NCBI GenBank assembly: GCA_028825475.1
Contig: JAPKAB010000010.1
Span: forward strand, 23,515 to 87,514
Length of the DNA: 64,000 bases
DNA from: Ascidiaceihabitans sp.
Lineage (GTDB): Bacteria; Pseudomonadota; Alphaproteobacteria; Rhodobacterales; Rhodobacteraceae
Direction: 5' to 3'
Part shown: piece by piece, positions 1 to 9,780 of the stretch
Layout: each line of letters begins with the position of its first letter
Position numbering within the stretch: position 1 is the stretch's first letter
Notes under the pieces: generated by a model
The model's input: only the letters and a program-made list of their open reading frames with translations
Told to the model about the DNA's origin: nothing
Databases searched by the model: none
Translations under genes and position numbers: made by a program

Positions 1-217
1 CTGTGACCAAAGGCATGACCAACATGCCGTTAGCTTTGCTCGCTAGATCGGCTGTATTTGGGTAACTACTGTACATTTCGTTTAAAGTTGCTTGAACTCG
101 TGCATCGATAGTGGCTGCACCGCGCCCACCAACACCATTGCCACAAGCTGCTACAGCTGTGGTTGTTGCCAAAGCGCCAAGCGCGAATGCGCGGCGCGAG
201 AAATTTGTTTTGGTCAT
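1..217 (-). CDS. SYLF-domain (YSC84-like) lipoprotein, N-terminal part
   Basis: Only the first 72 codons are present; the gene runs off the left edge. The start is the ATG at 215-217. The N-terminus carries a twin-arginine-like SRRAFAL stretch, a short alanine-rich hydrophobic run and a lipobox-like VAAC ending near residue 25, so an exported, lipid-anchored periplasmic protein is likely. The following segment (TIDARVQATL, then a serine/tyrosine stretch and KANGMLVMP) matches my memory of the start of the SYLF/YSC84 lipid-binding family in alphaproteobacteria. The family's function in bacteria is poorly defined. The gene lies downstream of hemB on the same strand after a 107-base gap in which I see no clear terminator. 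The family call is moderately sure because only the N-terminus is visible. Confidence 0.6.
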   Translation of the reverse strand, partial: MTKTNFSRRAFALGALATTTAVAACGNGVGGRGAATIDARVQATLNEMYSSYPNTADLASKANGMLVMPLVT

Positions 218-324
218 GTTAACCGCCTGTAATTTTTAATACTGCTCGCCGGATTTTCCGGTCTTGATGGCAGTTATACGCCTATTGTGGTGCTTTGTCA
301 CGTCACAAGGACGCTTTGGGCAAC

Positions 325-1329
325 TTACCGCTTTGAGGCCAAAAGGCGCGCAGCTTCTGGTGCGAAATAGGTCAGGATTCCGTTACAGCCTGCGCGTTTG
401 AATGCAATCAAGCTTTCCATCATCACGCGTTCTTCATCAATCCAGCCATTTTGGGCCGCTGCTTTGATCATGCTGTACTCGCCACTCACCTGATAGGCAT
501 AAGTGGGGGCACCAAACGTATCTTTGACACGGCGGCAAATATCTAAATAGGGCATTCCAGGTTTTACCATCACCATGTCAGCACCTTCTGATAGATCGCG
601 TTCAATAAGGCGCAGCGCTTCATCAGAATTGGCAGGGTCCATTTGGTAAGTTTTCTTGTCCCCAACCAATGCACCGGATGCTCCAACTGCATCGCGGAAA
701 GGGCCATAGAATGCAGAGGCATATTTGGCAGAGTAGCTGAGGATCAGTACGTTTTGATGTCCAGCTTCTTCAAGCGCTGTTCGCATTGCTGCGATGCGTC
801 CGTCCATCATATCAGACGGTCCAATAATATCAGCGCCAGCTTCAGCTTGGGCCAGTGTCATTTTAACAAGCGCCTCAACGGTGCGATCGTTGACGATCTC
901 GCCATTCTCAACAAATCCATCATGTCCGTTGATGTTATAGGTGTCCAAAGCCACGTCAGTCATGATCGCAATTTCAGGGACAGCAGCCTTGATCGCGCGA
1001 ATTGCGCGGTTGGCGTGGTTTTCAGGATCCCAAGCACCTGCGCAATCTTCTGTGCGTTCCTCAATCCCTGTGTAAGGAAAAATACAGATGGCAGGGATGC
1101 CAAGATCGGCAGCTTCACGTGCGGCTTCAACGACTTTATCAACAGAACGGCGGAATACGCCGGGCATTGAGGGGATCGGTTCTTCGATTCCTTCACCGCT
1201 GCGTACGAAAACGGGCCAAATAAAGTCATCAACGCTAAGGTCATTCTGACGTGTCAGGGCACGAATTGCAGGTGTTTGGCGGGTGCGACGCAAACGGGTC
1301 GCAGGGAATTGGCTGATTGTGGGGCGCAT
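325..1329 (-). CDS. hemB: delta-aminolevulinic acid dehydratase (porphobilinogen synthase)
   Basis: Condenses two 5-aminolevulinate molecules to porphobilinogen in the tetrapyrrole pathway; cytosolic. The 334-residue length is normal for the family. Two Schiff-base lysines are visible in conserved settings, K202 (SYSAKYASAFYGPFRD) and K256 (MVMVKPGMPYLD). At about residues 125-138 the protein reads DVALD...GHDG, with aspartates where zinc enzymes have cysteines, so this is the magnesium-dependent, non-zinc type. It is transcribed away from the small membrane-protein gene at 1462; the 132 bases between them must hold both promoters. The product feeds haem (compare ctaA in this window) and cobamides (compare cobK). 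The assignment is secure. Confidence 0.96.
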   Translation of the reverse strand: MRPTISQFPATRLRRTRQTPAIRALTRQNDLSVDDFIWPVFVRSGEGIEEPIPSMPGVFRRSVDKVVEAAREAADLGIPAICIFPYTGIEERTEDCAGAWDPENHANRAIRAIKAAVPEIAIMTDVALDTYNINGHDGFVENGEIVNDRTVEALVKMTLAQAEAGADIIGPSDMMDGRIAAMRTALEEAGHQNVLILSYSAKYASAFYGPFRDAVGASGALVGDKKTYQMDPANSDEALRLIERDLSEGADMVMVKPGMPYLDICRRVKDTFGAPTYAYQVSGEYSMIKAAAQNGWIDEERVMMESLIAFKRAGCNGILTYFAPEAARLLASKR

Positions 1330-1461
1330 AGTGGATCACCTTTTCGATACATAGCATTGCTGACACGGTTTTTTGCACCCTGCAAGGGTAGGAATTGTCG
1401 CAAAGCAAGGTTAGAAAGATTTGAATATCCAAATTGTGGACCAAAATAAAAGGCTACCGCG

Positions 1462-1989
1462 TTGAACCTTACGCAAACTCTCTTCGAAGTTATCGATATG
1501 CGCTCATTCTCGAACCTTTGGTTCTGGATTGGATTGGCTGTAGTTTGGTCTTTGGCCAGCAACTGGGTTTTGGGTGTTCCAAATGATATGATTCAAAGGG
1601 CCCGACGCTATGGTGGGGATGCAGATGCTGATCTTGCAGAACTCGTTCGGATTAATTGCAATCGTCTGATGTATATCAGCAGCATCTCAGTACTGTGGCT
1701 CTCTGCATTCGGCTGTTTCTTTTTGACGGGCCTAGCGGTCATGGGGTTCTTCTATTGGGTTGAAATCGCCCAAGCTGTCTTTTTGTTGGTTTTTCCAATG
1801 AGCTTAGTTGGTTTGTTGAACGTATCAACCGCACGCAGGTTTCAATTGGAGCAAAGCACAGGTGCGGCGCTTCATAAGTTGTTGAACCGTCACCGAATGT
1901 TTACCCAATTCATTGGAATGGTTTCGATTTTCGTGACAGCCCTATGGGGAATGTTCTGGAACATGCGTGATTTGATTTTGCTACACTGA
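1462..1989 (+). CDS. conserved small integral membrane protein, function unknown
   Basis: A 175-residue protein with three or four hydrophobic segments (about residues 20-38, 72-92, 95-120 and 150-168). Between the first two lies a charged stretch, MIQRARRYGGDADADLAELV. The most plausible start is the TTG at 1462, which has AAGG about nine bases upstream; the next in-frame ATG (1498, MRSFSNLW) is a second choice. I recall close relatives in Rhodobacterales often labelled 'component of SufBCD complex', but nothing here supports an iron-sulfur assembly role: there are no cysteine motifs and no suf genes nearby. It lies immediately before mfd on the same strand, so the two may be co-transcribed. 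Function should be left open. Confidence 0.75.
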   Translation: MNLTQTLFEVIDMRSFSNLWFWIGLAVVWSLASNWVLGVPNDMIQRARRYGGDADADLAELVRINCNRLMYISSISVLWLSAFGCFFLTGLAVMGFFYWVEIAQAVFLLVFPMSLVGLLNVSTARRFQLEQSTGAALHKLLNRHRMFTQFIGMVSIFVTALWGMFWNMRDLILLH

Positions 1990-2057
1990 CATTGGGCCGT
2001 TGACAGAGGCGCTGTTCGACATAGGTCCCTACACAAGAATAGATGCAAGGTCGTCCG

Positions 2058-5000
2058 ATGAGTTCTCAATCCAAAATTACTATTTCTGGCGCGCCAGAGG
2101 GCTTTGATGCCCAGCTGATCATACAGGAGCTGGACAAAAGTGGGCAGCCAGTTTGTCACGTTGCCCGTGATGATAAGCGCATGGTCGCGATGCAGGACGC
2201 TTTGCGGTTTTTTGCGCCAGATCTGCCTGTCATTGTTTTTCCGGGGTGGGACTGCTTGCCGTATGATCGGGTTTCGCCCAACGCTGATATCTCGGCGCAG
2301 CGCATGGCAACGTTGGCGGCACTTGTACATGGGATGCCGGAACGGTTTGTTTTACTTACAACATTGAACGCTGCGACCCAGCGGGTTCCGGCGCGTGCTT
2401 TGCTGAAAGAGGCCGCGTTTTCTGCAACTGTTGGCAGTCGTGTTGACGAAAAAGGGCTGCGCAACTTCTTGGTCCGCATGGGATTTGTTCAAAGCCCAAC
2501 GGTTATGGAGCCGGGGGATTATGCAGTTCGTGGCGGTATCATCGATATTTACCCACCAGGTGATTTGGGACCGATCCGTTTGGACCTGTTCGGGGATGTT
2601 TTAGACGGTGCACGTCGTTTTGATCCGGCCACCCAGCGCACTACCGAAAAACTGGATGTCATAGAATTAGCACCTGTGTCCGAGGTTATCTTGGACGAGC
2701 CTGCTGTCACGCGTTTTCGCCAGAACTATCGCCTAGAGTTTGGGGCCGCTGGGACGGATGATCCACTATATGAGGCGATCAGCGCAGGGCGCAAACATCA
2801 GGGTGCAGAGCATTGGTTACCCCTATTTCATGCTGAACTTGAAACGCTGTTTGATTTCCTGCCAAAAGCTACGATTACGCTTGATGACCAGATGACAGGT
2901 GCACGTTTGGCCCGTTGGGAAGGGATCGAAGATCAATACGAAACGCGCAAACTTGCGATGGATAATCGCTCAAAGAATGACAGCGTTTACAAACCTTGCA
3001 AGCCGCATGGCCTTTATATGGATGACGCCGCTTGGGTCACAACTGTCACGGAACGCCGTGTGATCCAATTCGCCGCTTTGTCTCAGGCGACGGGTCCAAA
3101 TGTCACTGATGCTGGTGGACGAATTGGGCGTAACTTTGCACCTGAACGTCAGCAGGAAAGTATAAGCCTTTTCGGCTCCTTAGCGTCACACCTTAAAGCT
3201 AAGCTACAAGACAATCCCGTTGTGATTGCTAGCTACTCAGAAGGCGCGCGGGAACGTCTGACTGGATTGATCGAAGAAGAAGGCTTGTCCGAAGTTCTGC
3301 CTATTAGCAATGCATCGCGCATCGGTAAGCGTGGTTTGCATTTGGTGGTATGGGCGTTGGAGCACGGGTTTGAAACGCCCAATCTGACAGTGATTTCTGA
3401 ACAGGATGTTTTGGGCGATCGGCTGATCCGCTCCACTAAGAAACGAAAGCGTGCGGCGAATTTCTTGACCGAAACGCAGTCGCTTAGCCCTGGTGATTTG
3501 ATCGTTCACGTAGATCACGGGATTGGCCGTTATCAAGGCATGGAAGTAGTTACTGCTGCTGGTGCAGCACATGAATGCCTTCTGCTTGAGTATGCTGAGC
3601 AAACCAAGCTGTATATGCCGGTTGAGAATATCGAATTGCTTTCCAAATATGGCCATGATGAAGGGTTCTTGGACCGATTAGGTGGTGGTGCGTGGCAGGC
3701 TAAGAAATCACGTCTCAAAGAACGCATTCGCGAGATGGCTGAAAAGCTTATTCGTGTTGCTGCAGAACGTGCATTGCGCCGTGCGCCGGTTATGGATCCG
3801 CCAGAAGGCATGTGGGACGCCTTTAGCGCACGGTTCCCATATTCTGAAACGGATGACCAGCTAAGCGCGATTGGCGATGTCGTTGATGATCTAACCAGCG
3901 GTTCACCGATGGATCGACTGGTCTGTGGTGATGTTGGCTTTGGCAAAACCGAGGTTGCGATGCGTGCCGCCTTTGTTGCGGCTATGTCAGGTGCACAGGT
4001 GGCGATTGTCGCGCCGACGACCTTGCTTGCTCGCCAGCATTATAAATCTTTTGCTGAACGCTTCCGCGGCTTTCCGATCGAAGTACGTCAGCTTAGTCGC
4101 TTTGTGTCCAAGAAAGATGCTGATGCGACGCGGGACGGTATGTCACGTGGGACGATTGATATAGTGATTGGCACCCATGCTTTGCTGGCTAAGAACATCC
4201 GTTTCAAGAACCTTGGCTTGTTGGTCATTGATGAAGAACAACACTTTGGGGTTACGCACAAAGAACGCCTCAAGCAGATGCGTTCCGACATTCACGTCCT
4301 GACGCTGACAGCCACGCCAATTCCACGTACGTTACAATTGTCCCTAACAGGTGTTCGCGATCTATCCATCATTGGCACGCCACCAGTGGATCGTTTGGCA
4401 ATCCGCACGTATGTGAGTGAATTTGACAAAATTACGATCCGTGAGGGATTGCTGCGCGAACATTATCGCGGCGGACAGTCCTTTTATGTGGTCCCGCGTA
4501 TCTCCGACATTGGGGAGATCGAAGATTTCTTGAAAGAACACGTTCCAGAGGTATCCTATATCGTTGCTAACGGCCAAATGGCTGCAGGTGAGTTGGACGA
4601 CCGGATGAATGCGTTTTATGACGGTAAATATGATGTTCTGCTGGCGACTACGATTGTTGAATCTGGCCTGGATATCCCAACTGCCAATACGATGGTTGTG
4701 CACCGTGCTGATATGTTCGGTCTTGCGCAACTTTATCAAATTCGTGGTCGTGTGGGGCGCTCAAAAACACGTGCCTATGCCTATTTAACAACCAAACCAC
4801 GAGCTAAGTTGACAGCGATGGCAGAGAAGCGTTTGCGCGTTCTTGGCTCGCTCGATACTTTGGGCGCCGGCTTTACTTTGGCCTCCCAAGATCTTGATAT
4901 TCGTGGGGCAGGGAACCTGCTGGGCGAAGAACAATCTGGGCAGATGCGTGATGTTGGGTTTGAGTTGTATCAATCCATGCTCGAAGAGGCGATTGCCAAG

Positions 5001-5513
5001 ATTAAGTCGGGCCAGTTGGAAGGTCTTTCAGATGATGACGATCAGTGGGCGCCACAAATCAAGCTGGGCGTGCCAGTCCTTATCCCAGAGAAATATGTTC
5101 CAGACTTGGATGTTCGATTGGGTCTATATCGCCGTCTTAGCGGGCTAAGTACAAAGGTAGAGCTAGAAGGCTTTGCTGCCGAGTTGATCGACAGATTTGG
5201 TACTTTGCCGCGCGAAGTGAATACCTTGATGCTGATCGTTCGGATCAAAGCAATGTGTAAAAAGGCGGGTATTTCGAAATTGGATGGTGGACCAAAAGGT
5301 GTCACAATCCAATTCCACAATGACAAATTCGCCTCGCCAGCTGGATTGGTAGATTTTCTTGGGGACGAGGGCGGTGCAGCGAAGCTAAAGGACAACAAGA
5401 TTGTTGTGCTGCGAGACTGGAAGAAGGACGCAGACAAGATCAAAGGGGCGTTTTCAATCGCACGTGACTTGGCTGAACGGGTTGTCGCAGAAAAGAAGCG
5501 GAAGAAAAGTTAA
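2058..5513 (+). CDS. mfd: transcription-repair coupling factor Mfd
   Basis: A large SF2 DNA translocase (about 1151 residues) that removes RNA polymerase stalled at lesions and recruits UvrA. Visible parts in order are an N-terminal UvrB-homology region (GDYAVRGGIIDIYPPG), an RNA-polymerase-interaction domain around SPGDLIVHVDHGIGRYQGM, Walker A GDVGFGKTE at about residue 624, the Mfd/RecG-type DEEQ box at about 725, TLTATPIPRTL, and helicase motif VI (QIRGRVGRS), followed by the TRCF C-terminal domain. I chose the ATG at 2058 because AAGG lies eight to nine bases upstream; an in-frame ATG at 2043 would add five residues. The stop codon overlaps that of the convergent exporter gene at 5510-5513. 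No defect is seen. Confidence 0.97.
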   Translation: MSSQSKITISGAPEGFDAQLIIQELDKSGQPVCHVARDDKRMVAMQDALRFFAPDLPVIVFPGWDCLPYDRVSPNADISAQRMATLAALVHGMPERFVLLTTLNAATQRVPARALLKEAAFSATVGSRVDEKGLRNFLVRMGFVQSPTVMEPGDYAVRGGIIDIYPPGDLGPIRLDLFGDVLDGARRFDPATQRTTEKLDVIELAPVSEVILDEPAVTRFRQNYRLEFGAAGTDDPLYEAISAGRKHQGAEHWLPLFHAELETLFDFLPKATITLDDQMTGARLARWEGIEDQYETRKLAMDNRSKNDSVYKPCKPHGLYMDDAAWVTTVTERRVIQFAALSQATGPNVTDAGGRIGRNFAPERQQESISLFGSLASHLKAKLQDNPVVIASYSEGARERLTGLIEEEGLSEVLPISNASRIGKRGLHLVVWALEHGFETPNLTVISEQDVLGDRLIRSTKKRKRAANFLTETQSLSPGDLIVHVDHGIGRYQGMEVVTAAGAAHECLLLEYAEQTKLYMPVENIELLSKYGHDEGFLDRLGGGAWQAKKSRLKERIREMAEKLIRVAAERALRRAPVMDPPEGMWDAFSARFPYSETDDQLSAIGDVVDDLTSGSPMDRLVCGDVGFGKTEVAMRAAFVAAMSGAQVAIVAPTTLLARQHYKSFAERFRGFPIEVRQLSRFVSKKDADATRDGMSRGTIDIVIGTHALLAKNIRFKNLGLLVIDEEQHFGVTHKERLKQMRSDIHVLTLTATPIPRTLQLSLTGVRDLSIIGTPPVDRLAIRTYVSEFDKITIREGLLREHYRGGQSFYVVPRISDIGEIEDFLKEHVPEVSYIVANGQMAAGELDDRMNAFYDGKYDVLLATTIVESGLDIPTANTMVVHRADMFGLAQLYQIRGRVGRSKTRAYAYLTTKPRAKLTAMAEKRLRVLGSLDTLGAGFTLASQDLDIRGAGNLLGEEQSGQMRDVGFELYQSMLEEAIAKIKSGQLEGLSDDDDQWAPQIKLGVPVLIPEKYVPDLDVRLGLYRRLSGLSTKVELEGFAAELIDRFGTLPREVNTLMLIVRIKAMCKKAGISKLDGGPKGVTIQFHNDKFASPAGLVDFLGDEGGAAKLKDNKIVVLRDWKKDADKIKGAFSIARDLAERVVAEKKRKKS

Positions 5514-6718
5514 TCTTCCGTGACTTGCCGATTAATTCGGCTCATCAAGAACATAGCGCAAAGACCAAAACCCAAGACCGTTATTATGAGTGGTGCAGGC
5601 GTGTCGCTTAGAAGTAAGCTTACAGGGGATGCGATTAACGCGCCACCAAGGGTCGAGATTGAACCAATGACTGACGCTGCCATGCCCGCGATATGGCCCA
5701 TCGGTTCCATCGAAATCGCGTTGAGATTGCCCATTGTCAGCCCCGCTTGAGAAAAAAGGCAGAACTGCCAAAACACAAACAATGGAAAGCTGATTGCAGG
5801 GAACAGTACCAGCGTTATCAGCACTGTAGTGCCAATGACTACTTGTATGAACAAGGTCCGTGTGACCACTCGATACATTCCAAAACGGGTGACGATATAA
5901 GCGTTCAGAAGGCTTGAAGCCCCTGAAAATAAGGCAACGGCCCCAAACCAGAACGGAAATGTCTCGCCACGATCATAGATCTGGTCATAGATCGGCTGGA
6001 TCAAGATGAGTGTTGCAAACAACATTGCGAGCATAAAGGTTTGTATTAGGATAGATAAGCGTACTGTTTTGTGGGTCAGCAATTGCTTTACGGCATCTAG
6101 CATCAAATCCATCTGTAATGGGCGGCGATCGACAACGGCCAGTGACTCGTTATAGCGAGTGCCCACCCAAATTACCAAAATCAGAGAAAAGATGATGAAG
6201 GTACCAAAAATACTGCGCCATCCAAAAGCACTTATGATCACTTGGCCCATTGCGGGTGCGATAGCTGGGACAAGGATGAAAATTGCCATAGCAATTGAGA
6301 TAATTCGTGCCATTTCACGACCAGAGAATAGATCACGCACCATTGCCATTGACACTACACGTGGCCCTGCCGCCCCCAAGCCCTGACAGAACCGTGCAAA
6401 CAGGATCCATTCAAGTGATGATGTCGCCCATGCGGCCATCGCGCTTAAGATATAAATTACGACACCAACGTAAACGATCGGTTTGCGTCCATACGCGTCC
6501 GAGAGTGGACCAGCAAAGAAGGTACCAAGTCCCATGCCAGCGACAAATGATGTCAGTATCCATGCGGCGTGTGAAACGCTTCCATCGGCTATTTCGTCCG
6601 CAATATCAGGAATAGCGGCCAACATTGCATCCATTGAGAAAGCGACGGTTGCGAACATCATCGCCATTAGAGCGATGAATTCTGTTCGGCCCATTACTTG
6701 GCTTGGTGCTATCGGCAT
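5510..6718 (-). CDS. MFS exporter, Bcr/CflA drug-resistance type
   Basis: A 402-residue inner-membrane protein with about 12 hydrophobic segments. The MFS signature between TM2 and TM3 reads GPLSDAYGRKPIVYVGV, and TM4 has ARFCQGLGAAGPRVVSMAMVRD, typical of the Bcr/CflA branch of the 12-TM drug:proton antiporters. The start has GGGACG eight to eleven bases upstream. It is convergent with mfd and shares the four bases TTAA at their stop codons. The substrate cannot be read from sequence; chloramphenicol, bicyclomycin or sulfonamide export are precedents in the family only. There is no adjacent regulator. Confidence 0.85.
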   Translation of the reverse strand: MPIAPSQVMGRTEFIALMAMMFATVAFSMDAMLAAIPDIADEIADGSVSHAAWILTSFVAGMGLGTFFAGPLSDAYGRKPIVYVGVVIYILSAMAAWATSSLEWILFARFCQGLGAAGPRVVSMAMVRDLFSGREMARIISIAMAIFILVPAIAPAMGQVIISAFGWRSIFGTFIIFSLILVIWVGTRYNESLAVVDRRPLQMDLMLDAVKQLLTHKTVRLSILIQTFMLAMLFATLILIQPIYDQIYDRGETFPFWFGAVALFSGASSLLNAYIVTRFGMYRVVTRTLFIQVVIGTTVLITLVLFPAISFPLFVFWQFCLFSQAGLTMGNLNAISMEPMGHIAGMAASVIGSISTLGGALIASPVSLLLSDTPAPLIITVLGFGLCAMFLMSRINRQVTED

Positions 6719-6833
6719 TGTTGCGTCCCGTTTCGACGCTATTGCGCGTCACTGTGATGTATGAGTTATTTACCTATGATTGAAAATAGTTAATTTCTGC
6801 ATGTGTACTTTAGCGCAACATTGATGGTTCGAA

Positions 6834-7490
6834 TTATTGTGCTGCATCCGTTTGTGCCGCTAAATCAGCGATCACTTGTGCCCACAATTCGGGAGGTTGC
6901 GCGCCGGGAACCGCGTGTTGGTTCGCAATAATAAATGTTGGAACAGAATTAATGCCCATCTTGCGGCTGTGCTTGTCACGGTCTTGGATCAATTTTAAGT
7001 CTTCGTCGCTGTCTAAAAGACGTTTTACAACGTTTGCGTCCATTTCTACGTTTTTTGCAATGTCGATCAGGACATCCGCGTCACCAATGTCACGCGCATC
7101 GGTGAAATATGCTTTGAACAAGGCAGAGACAGCTGCTGTTTGGCGGCCCTCAATGCCTGCCCAATGGATCAGACGGTGAGCGTTGATTGTGTTTGGTGTA
7201 CGTTTCATGCCTTCAAAATCGATTGCGACACCAGCGGTTTTCGCGCTTTCTACAACAGGAGCATAGGCGCGCACCGCAGCTTCTTTGCCGCCAAATTTAC
7301 CTTCAAGGTATTCGCGTCGTCCCATGCCATTTGCGGGCATATCGGGGTTCAATTGAAATGGGTGCCATTCGATCAAGAATGGATGGTTCGGATGTGCAGA
7401 CAGCGCTTTGTCCAAATAGGCCTTGCCGATAAAACACCACGGGCAAATTGGGTCTGACATGATGTCGAGTTTGATCGGTTGAGTTGTCAT
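6834..7490 (-). CDS. DsbA-family (FrnE-like) thiol oxidoreductase
   Basis: A 218-residue thioredoxin-fold protein with the active-site motif CPWC at residues 16-19 (SDPICPWCFIG), a long helical insertion, and a cis-proline segment NSVPTFII near residue 190. This layout is the cytosolic FrnE/2-hydroxychromene-2-carboxylate-isomerase-like branch of the DsbA family: no signal peptide is present, so it is not periplasmic DsbA. FrnE relatives are linked to oxidative stress and disulfide isomerisation, but the substrate here is unknown. A GAGG sequence lies just upstream of the ATG. It is followed by the MFS exporter and preceded by an acyl-CoA synthetase on the same strand, with gaps of about 70-115 bases, so operon membership is uncertain. 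Confidence 0.87.
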   Translation of the reverse strand: MTTQPIKLDIMSDPICPWCFIGKAYLDKALSAHPNHPFLIEWHPFQLNPDMPANGMGRREYLEGKFGGKEAAVRAYAPVVESAKTAGVAIDFEGMKRTPNTINAHRLIHWAGIEGRQTAAVSALFKAYFTDARDIGDADVLIDIAKNVEMDANVVKRLLDSDEDLKLIQDRDKHSRKMGINSVPTFIIANQHAVPGAQPPELWAQVIADLAAQTDAAQ

Positions 7491-7561
7491 TTGAGCCTCA
7501 TCTGGTCGAAGATTGTGTTTGTTGAGCTGACATATCTTAAATTCTTGGCAGGCGCGAGGGA

Positions 7562-9079
7562 TCAGTGGTTTTCTTGTGCATATCTATCGCGCAGAATTTT
7601 TCTTAAAATCTTGCCATTTGCGCCCAATGGTAATGCGTCAATGTGAATGTATAGCCGCGGTTGTTTGTAACGCGCCAAATGGTTGGATGCGTGATCGTTG
7701 ACTTTAGCTTCGTCGAGTGTGGCAGGCCCAGTATAGAACGCAGCGATTACATATGTATCAGCTTTGACTTCAACCTGTGTCACGGCGACTGCGTCCATGC
7801 CTGAGTAGCCATTGAATGCCTGCTCTACCTCTATGGGCGAAACGCGATAACCACCCGCATTCATCATATCATCATCGCGCCCAAGATAACTGATTTGGCC
7901 ATCGTCATGCATGATCCCCTGATCGCCGGTTAGAAACCAGTCACCCTGCATTTTAGCAGCGGTTTCTTCAGGGGCTTTAAGGTATCCCATCATTAGACCA
8001 CAGTCGCTCTTGTGCACCGCGATGGTACCCTCATTGCCACGCGAGACTGGCCCGTCTGGTCCAAGGATCGCAATCCGTCTGCCGGTCTGTGGTTGTCCTA
8101 ATCTGTCGCCATGAGCGGGTTGTGAGGGACTACCCGATAAGAATGTTGAGCATTCAGACATACCATATGCCTCAAAAACCGACGTTCCGGTTGCCTTGCT
8201 CCAGGCGGTGCGGGTCGCAGAAGGTAGCTTTTCTCCGGCACTCAATCCGTGTCGCAAATTTGGTAAGGTTAGTGTTTCACAATCACGCAACAACTGGCGA
8301 TAAACACCAGGTGCGGCAGCAAAGATCGTTGCACCGCTGTTGGCCAGTAATGTTGGGAGTGCATTAGACTGTGTGCCCGCAGCGGGGATCATCGCAGTTG
8401 CGCCAATGGTCCAAGGGTCCATTAGCCCAGTGCCCATGGTATAGGTCCAATTGAATGCACCAGAATGCAGAACGCGATCCTCGGATCGCAACCCATACCA
8501 TCCCTCAAACATCATTTGACGGGCCCAAATCGCGCGGTGGGCATGCGCAACTGCGCGTGGCTTGCCAGATGTACCAGATGTGTAAACGACGTAGCCCAAA
8601 CGTTCAGGGTCACCCATGTGATAACCCACCGGTGGTAGGTCGCGCATGGCTTGCAGCTGCGGTAGGCGGATTTGATTGCTGGTTTCGGGGCAGGTTACGG
8701 CGGCATCGCGGACGATCAATGTCGGTGACAACTCTTCAATGATCCGTTCGACCTCTGGCAGCGTCAGTGCCGCAGACGTCGGCACTGGAACCAATCCAGC
8801 AGCCAATGCACCAAGATAGGTCAGCGGATAGTCCACCGTATTCCCGAGACGCATTAGGATTAGATCGCCGATTTGCGCGTCATTCTCTAAAAGGCCAGCC
8901 GCAATACCTAAGACAGCGGCTTCAAGGTCTCGGTACGTCCAATCTTCGCAGTGATCTGAGTGTAAAATTTGCAGCGCGATCTTGTCAGGACAAATATGGC
9001 TTTGGGACAAAACATGTGCCGCCATATTAAATGGCTTAGGGCAGGGCGCTTGTGGGCCGTTATCAAAAATCGATAGCAT
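7562..9079 (-). CDS. AMP-dependent acyl/aryl-CoA synthetase
   Basis: An adenylate-forming ligase of about 505 residues. It has the P-loop-like YTSGTSGKPRAVAH (about residues 165-180), EAYGMSEC before the hinge region, GDQGIM, and the C-terminal catalytic lysine in GANGKILRK (about 487), so it should convert a carboxylate, ATP and CoA to acyl-CoA. The sequence upstream is open to 9136, but the ATG at 9079 (MLSIFDNG) is preferred because it leaves an intergenic region for the divergent regulator. The domain style is nearer to benzoate- or short-chain-CoA ligases than to long-chain FadD, but the substrate is unknown. The divergent XRE-cupin gene at 9157 is a likely regulator. Confidence 0.88.
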   Translation of the reverse strand: MLSIFDNGPQAPCPKPFNMAAHVLSQSHICPDKIALQILHSDHCEDWTYRDLEAAVLGIAAGLLENDAQIGDLILMRLGNTVDYPLTYLGALAAGLVPVPTSAALTLPEVERIIEELSPTLIVRDAAVTCPETSNQIRLPQLQAMRDLPPVGYHMGDPERLGYVVYTSGTSGKPRAVAHAHRAIWARQMMFEGWYGLRSEDRVLHSGAFNWTYTMGTGLMDPWTIGATAMIPAAGTQSNALPTLLANSGATIFAAAPGVYRQLLRDCETLTLPNLRHGLSAGEKLPSATRTAWSKATGTSVFEAYGMSECSTFLSGSPSQPAHGDRLGQPQTGRRIAILGPDGPVSRGNEGTIAVHKSDCGLMMGYLKAPEETAAKMQGDWFLTGDQGIMHDDGQISYLGRDDDMMNAGGYRVSPIEVEQAFNGYSGMDAVAVTQVEVKADTYVIAAFYTGPATLDEAKVNDHASNHLARYKQPRLYIHIDALPLGANGKILRKILRDRYAQENH

Positions 9080-9156
9080 AACATTTGCTAGCCTGTGCTT
9101 GCGTGCCGCACAAGGCGCACGTTGCATGGCCAGCACGCGACATCTATAGAACGGTC

Positions 9157-9780
9157 ATGACATCAAAAGATCCCAAATCGCTTATCAAGATCGCCCGTGA
9201 AGGTGGTGCAACCGAAACTGGGGAACCGCTTGATTTGGGTATGCGCGTGCGCGAATTGCGCAAAGCGCGTGATTGGACGCTTGAACAAGCTGCAGGGCAG
9301 GCAGGTTTAGCCCGCTCAACATTGTCTAAGATCGAAAACGGTCAGATGTCGCCAACCTATGAAGCGCTTAAAAAACTGGCCATCGGTCTAGAGATTTCTG
9401 TTCCGCAGTTGTTTACACCGCCGGCACAAGGCCAAGTGGGGGGCCGCATGGCTGTAACTAAAAGCGGTGAAGGCAATGCTACTGTCACTGTGACGTACGA
9501 ACACGAGTTGTTGGCTGAGACGTTGACGCAGAAAAAGATGTTGCCATACCGCGCGCGCGTCCGCGCCCGCTCTATGGATGAGTTCGATGGCTGGGTGCGC
9601 CATGACGGTGAAGAGTTTATGTATGTGCTTACGGGCGTTGTGCAACTGTACACTGAGTTTTACGAACCCGTTGAAATGCGTCGTGGCGACAGCGCTTATT
9701 ATGACGCGACCATGGGGCACAATGTGGTCTCTCTTAGTGATGAAGACGCATCGATCCTATGGGTCACGTCGCTGAATTAG
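9157..9780 (+). CDS. XRE-family regulator with C-terminal cupin sensor
   Basis: A 207-residue DNA-binding regulator. An HTH_3 domain lies at about residues 30-90 (LEQAAGQAGLARSTLSKIENG) and a cupin_2 beta-barrel in the C-terminal half (DGEEFMYVLTGVVQLY, then MRRGDSAYYDATMGH). Such proteins usually sense a small ligand and control a neighbouring catabolic gene. The ATG at 9157 (MTSKDPKS) is preferred over an upstream GTG/ATG extension that would run into the divergent gene. The 77 bases between the starts of this gene and the acyl-CoA synthetase must carry both promoters and probably the operator. Its stop overlaps the stop of the convergent aquaporin at 9777-9780. Confidence 0.9.
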   Translation: MTSKDPKSLIKIAREGGATETGEPLDLGMRVRELRKARDWTLEQAAGQAGLARSTLSKIENGQMSPTYEALKKLAIGLEISVPQLFTPPAQGQVGGRMAVTKSGEGNATVTVTYEHELLAETLTQKKMLPYRARVRARSMDEFDGWVRHDGEEFMYVLTGVVQLYTEFYEPVEMRRGDSAYYDATMGHNVVSLSDEDASILWVTSLN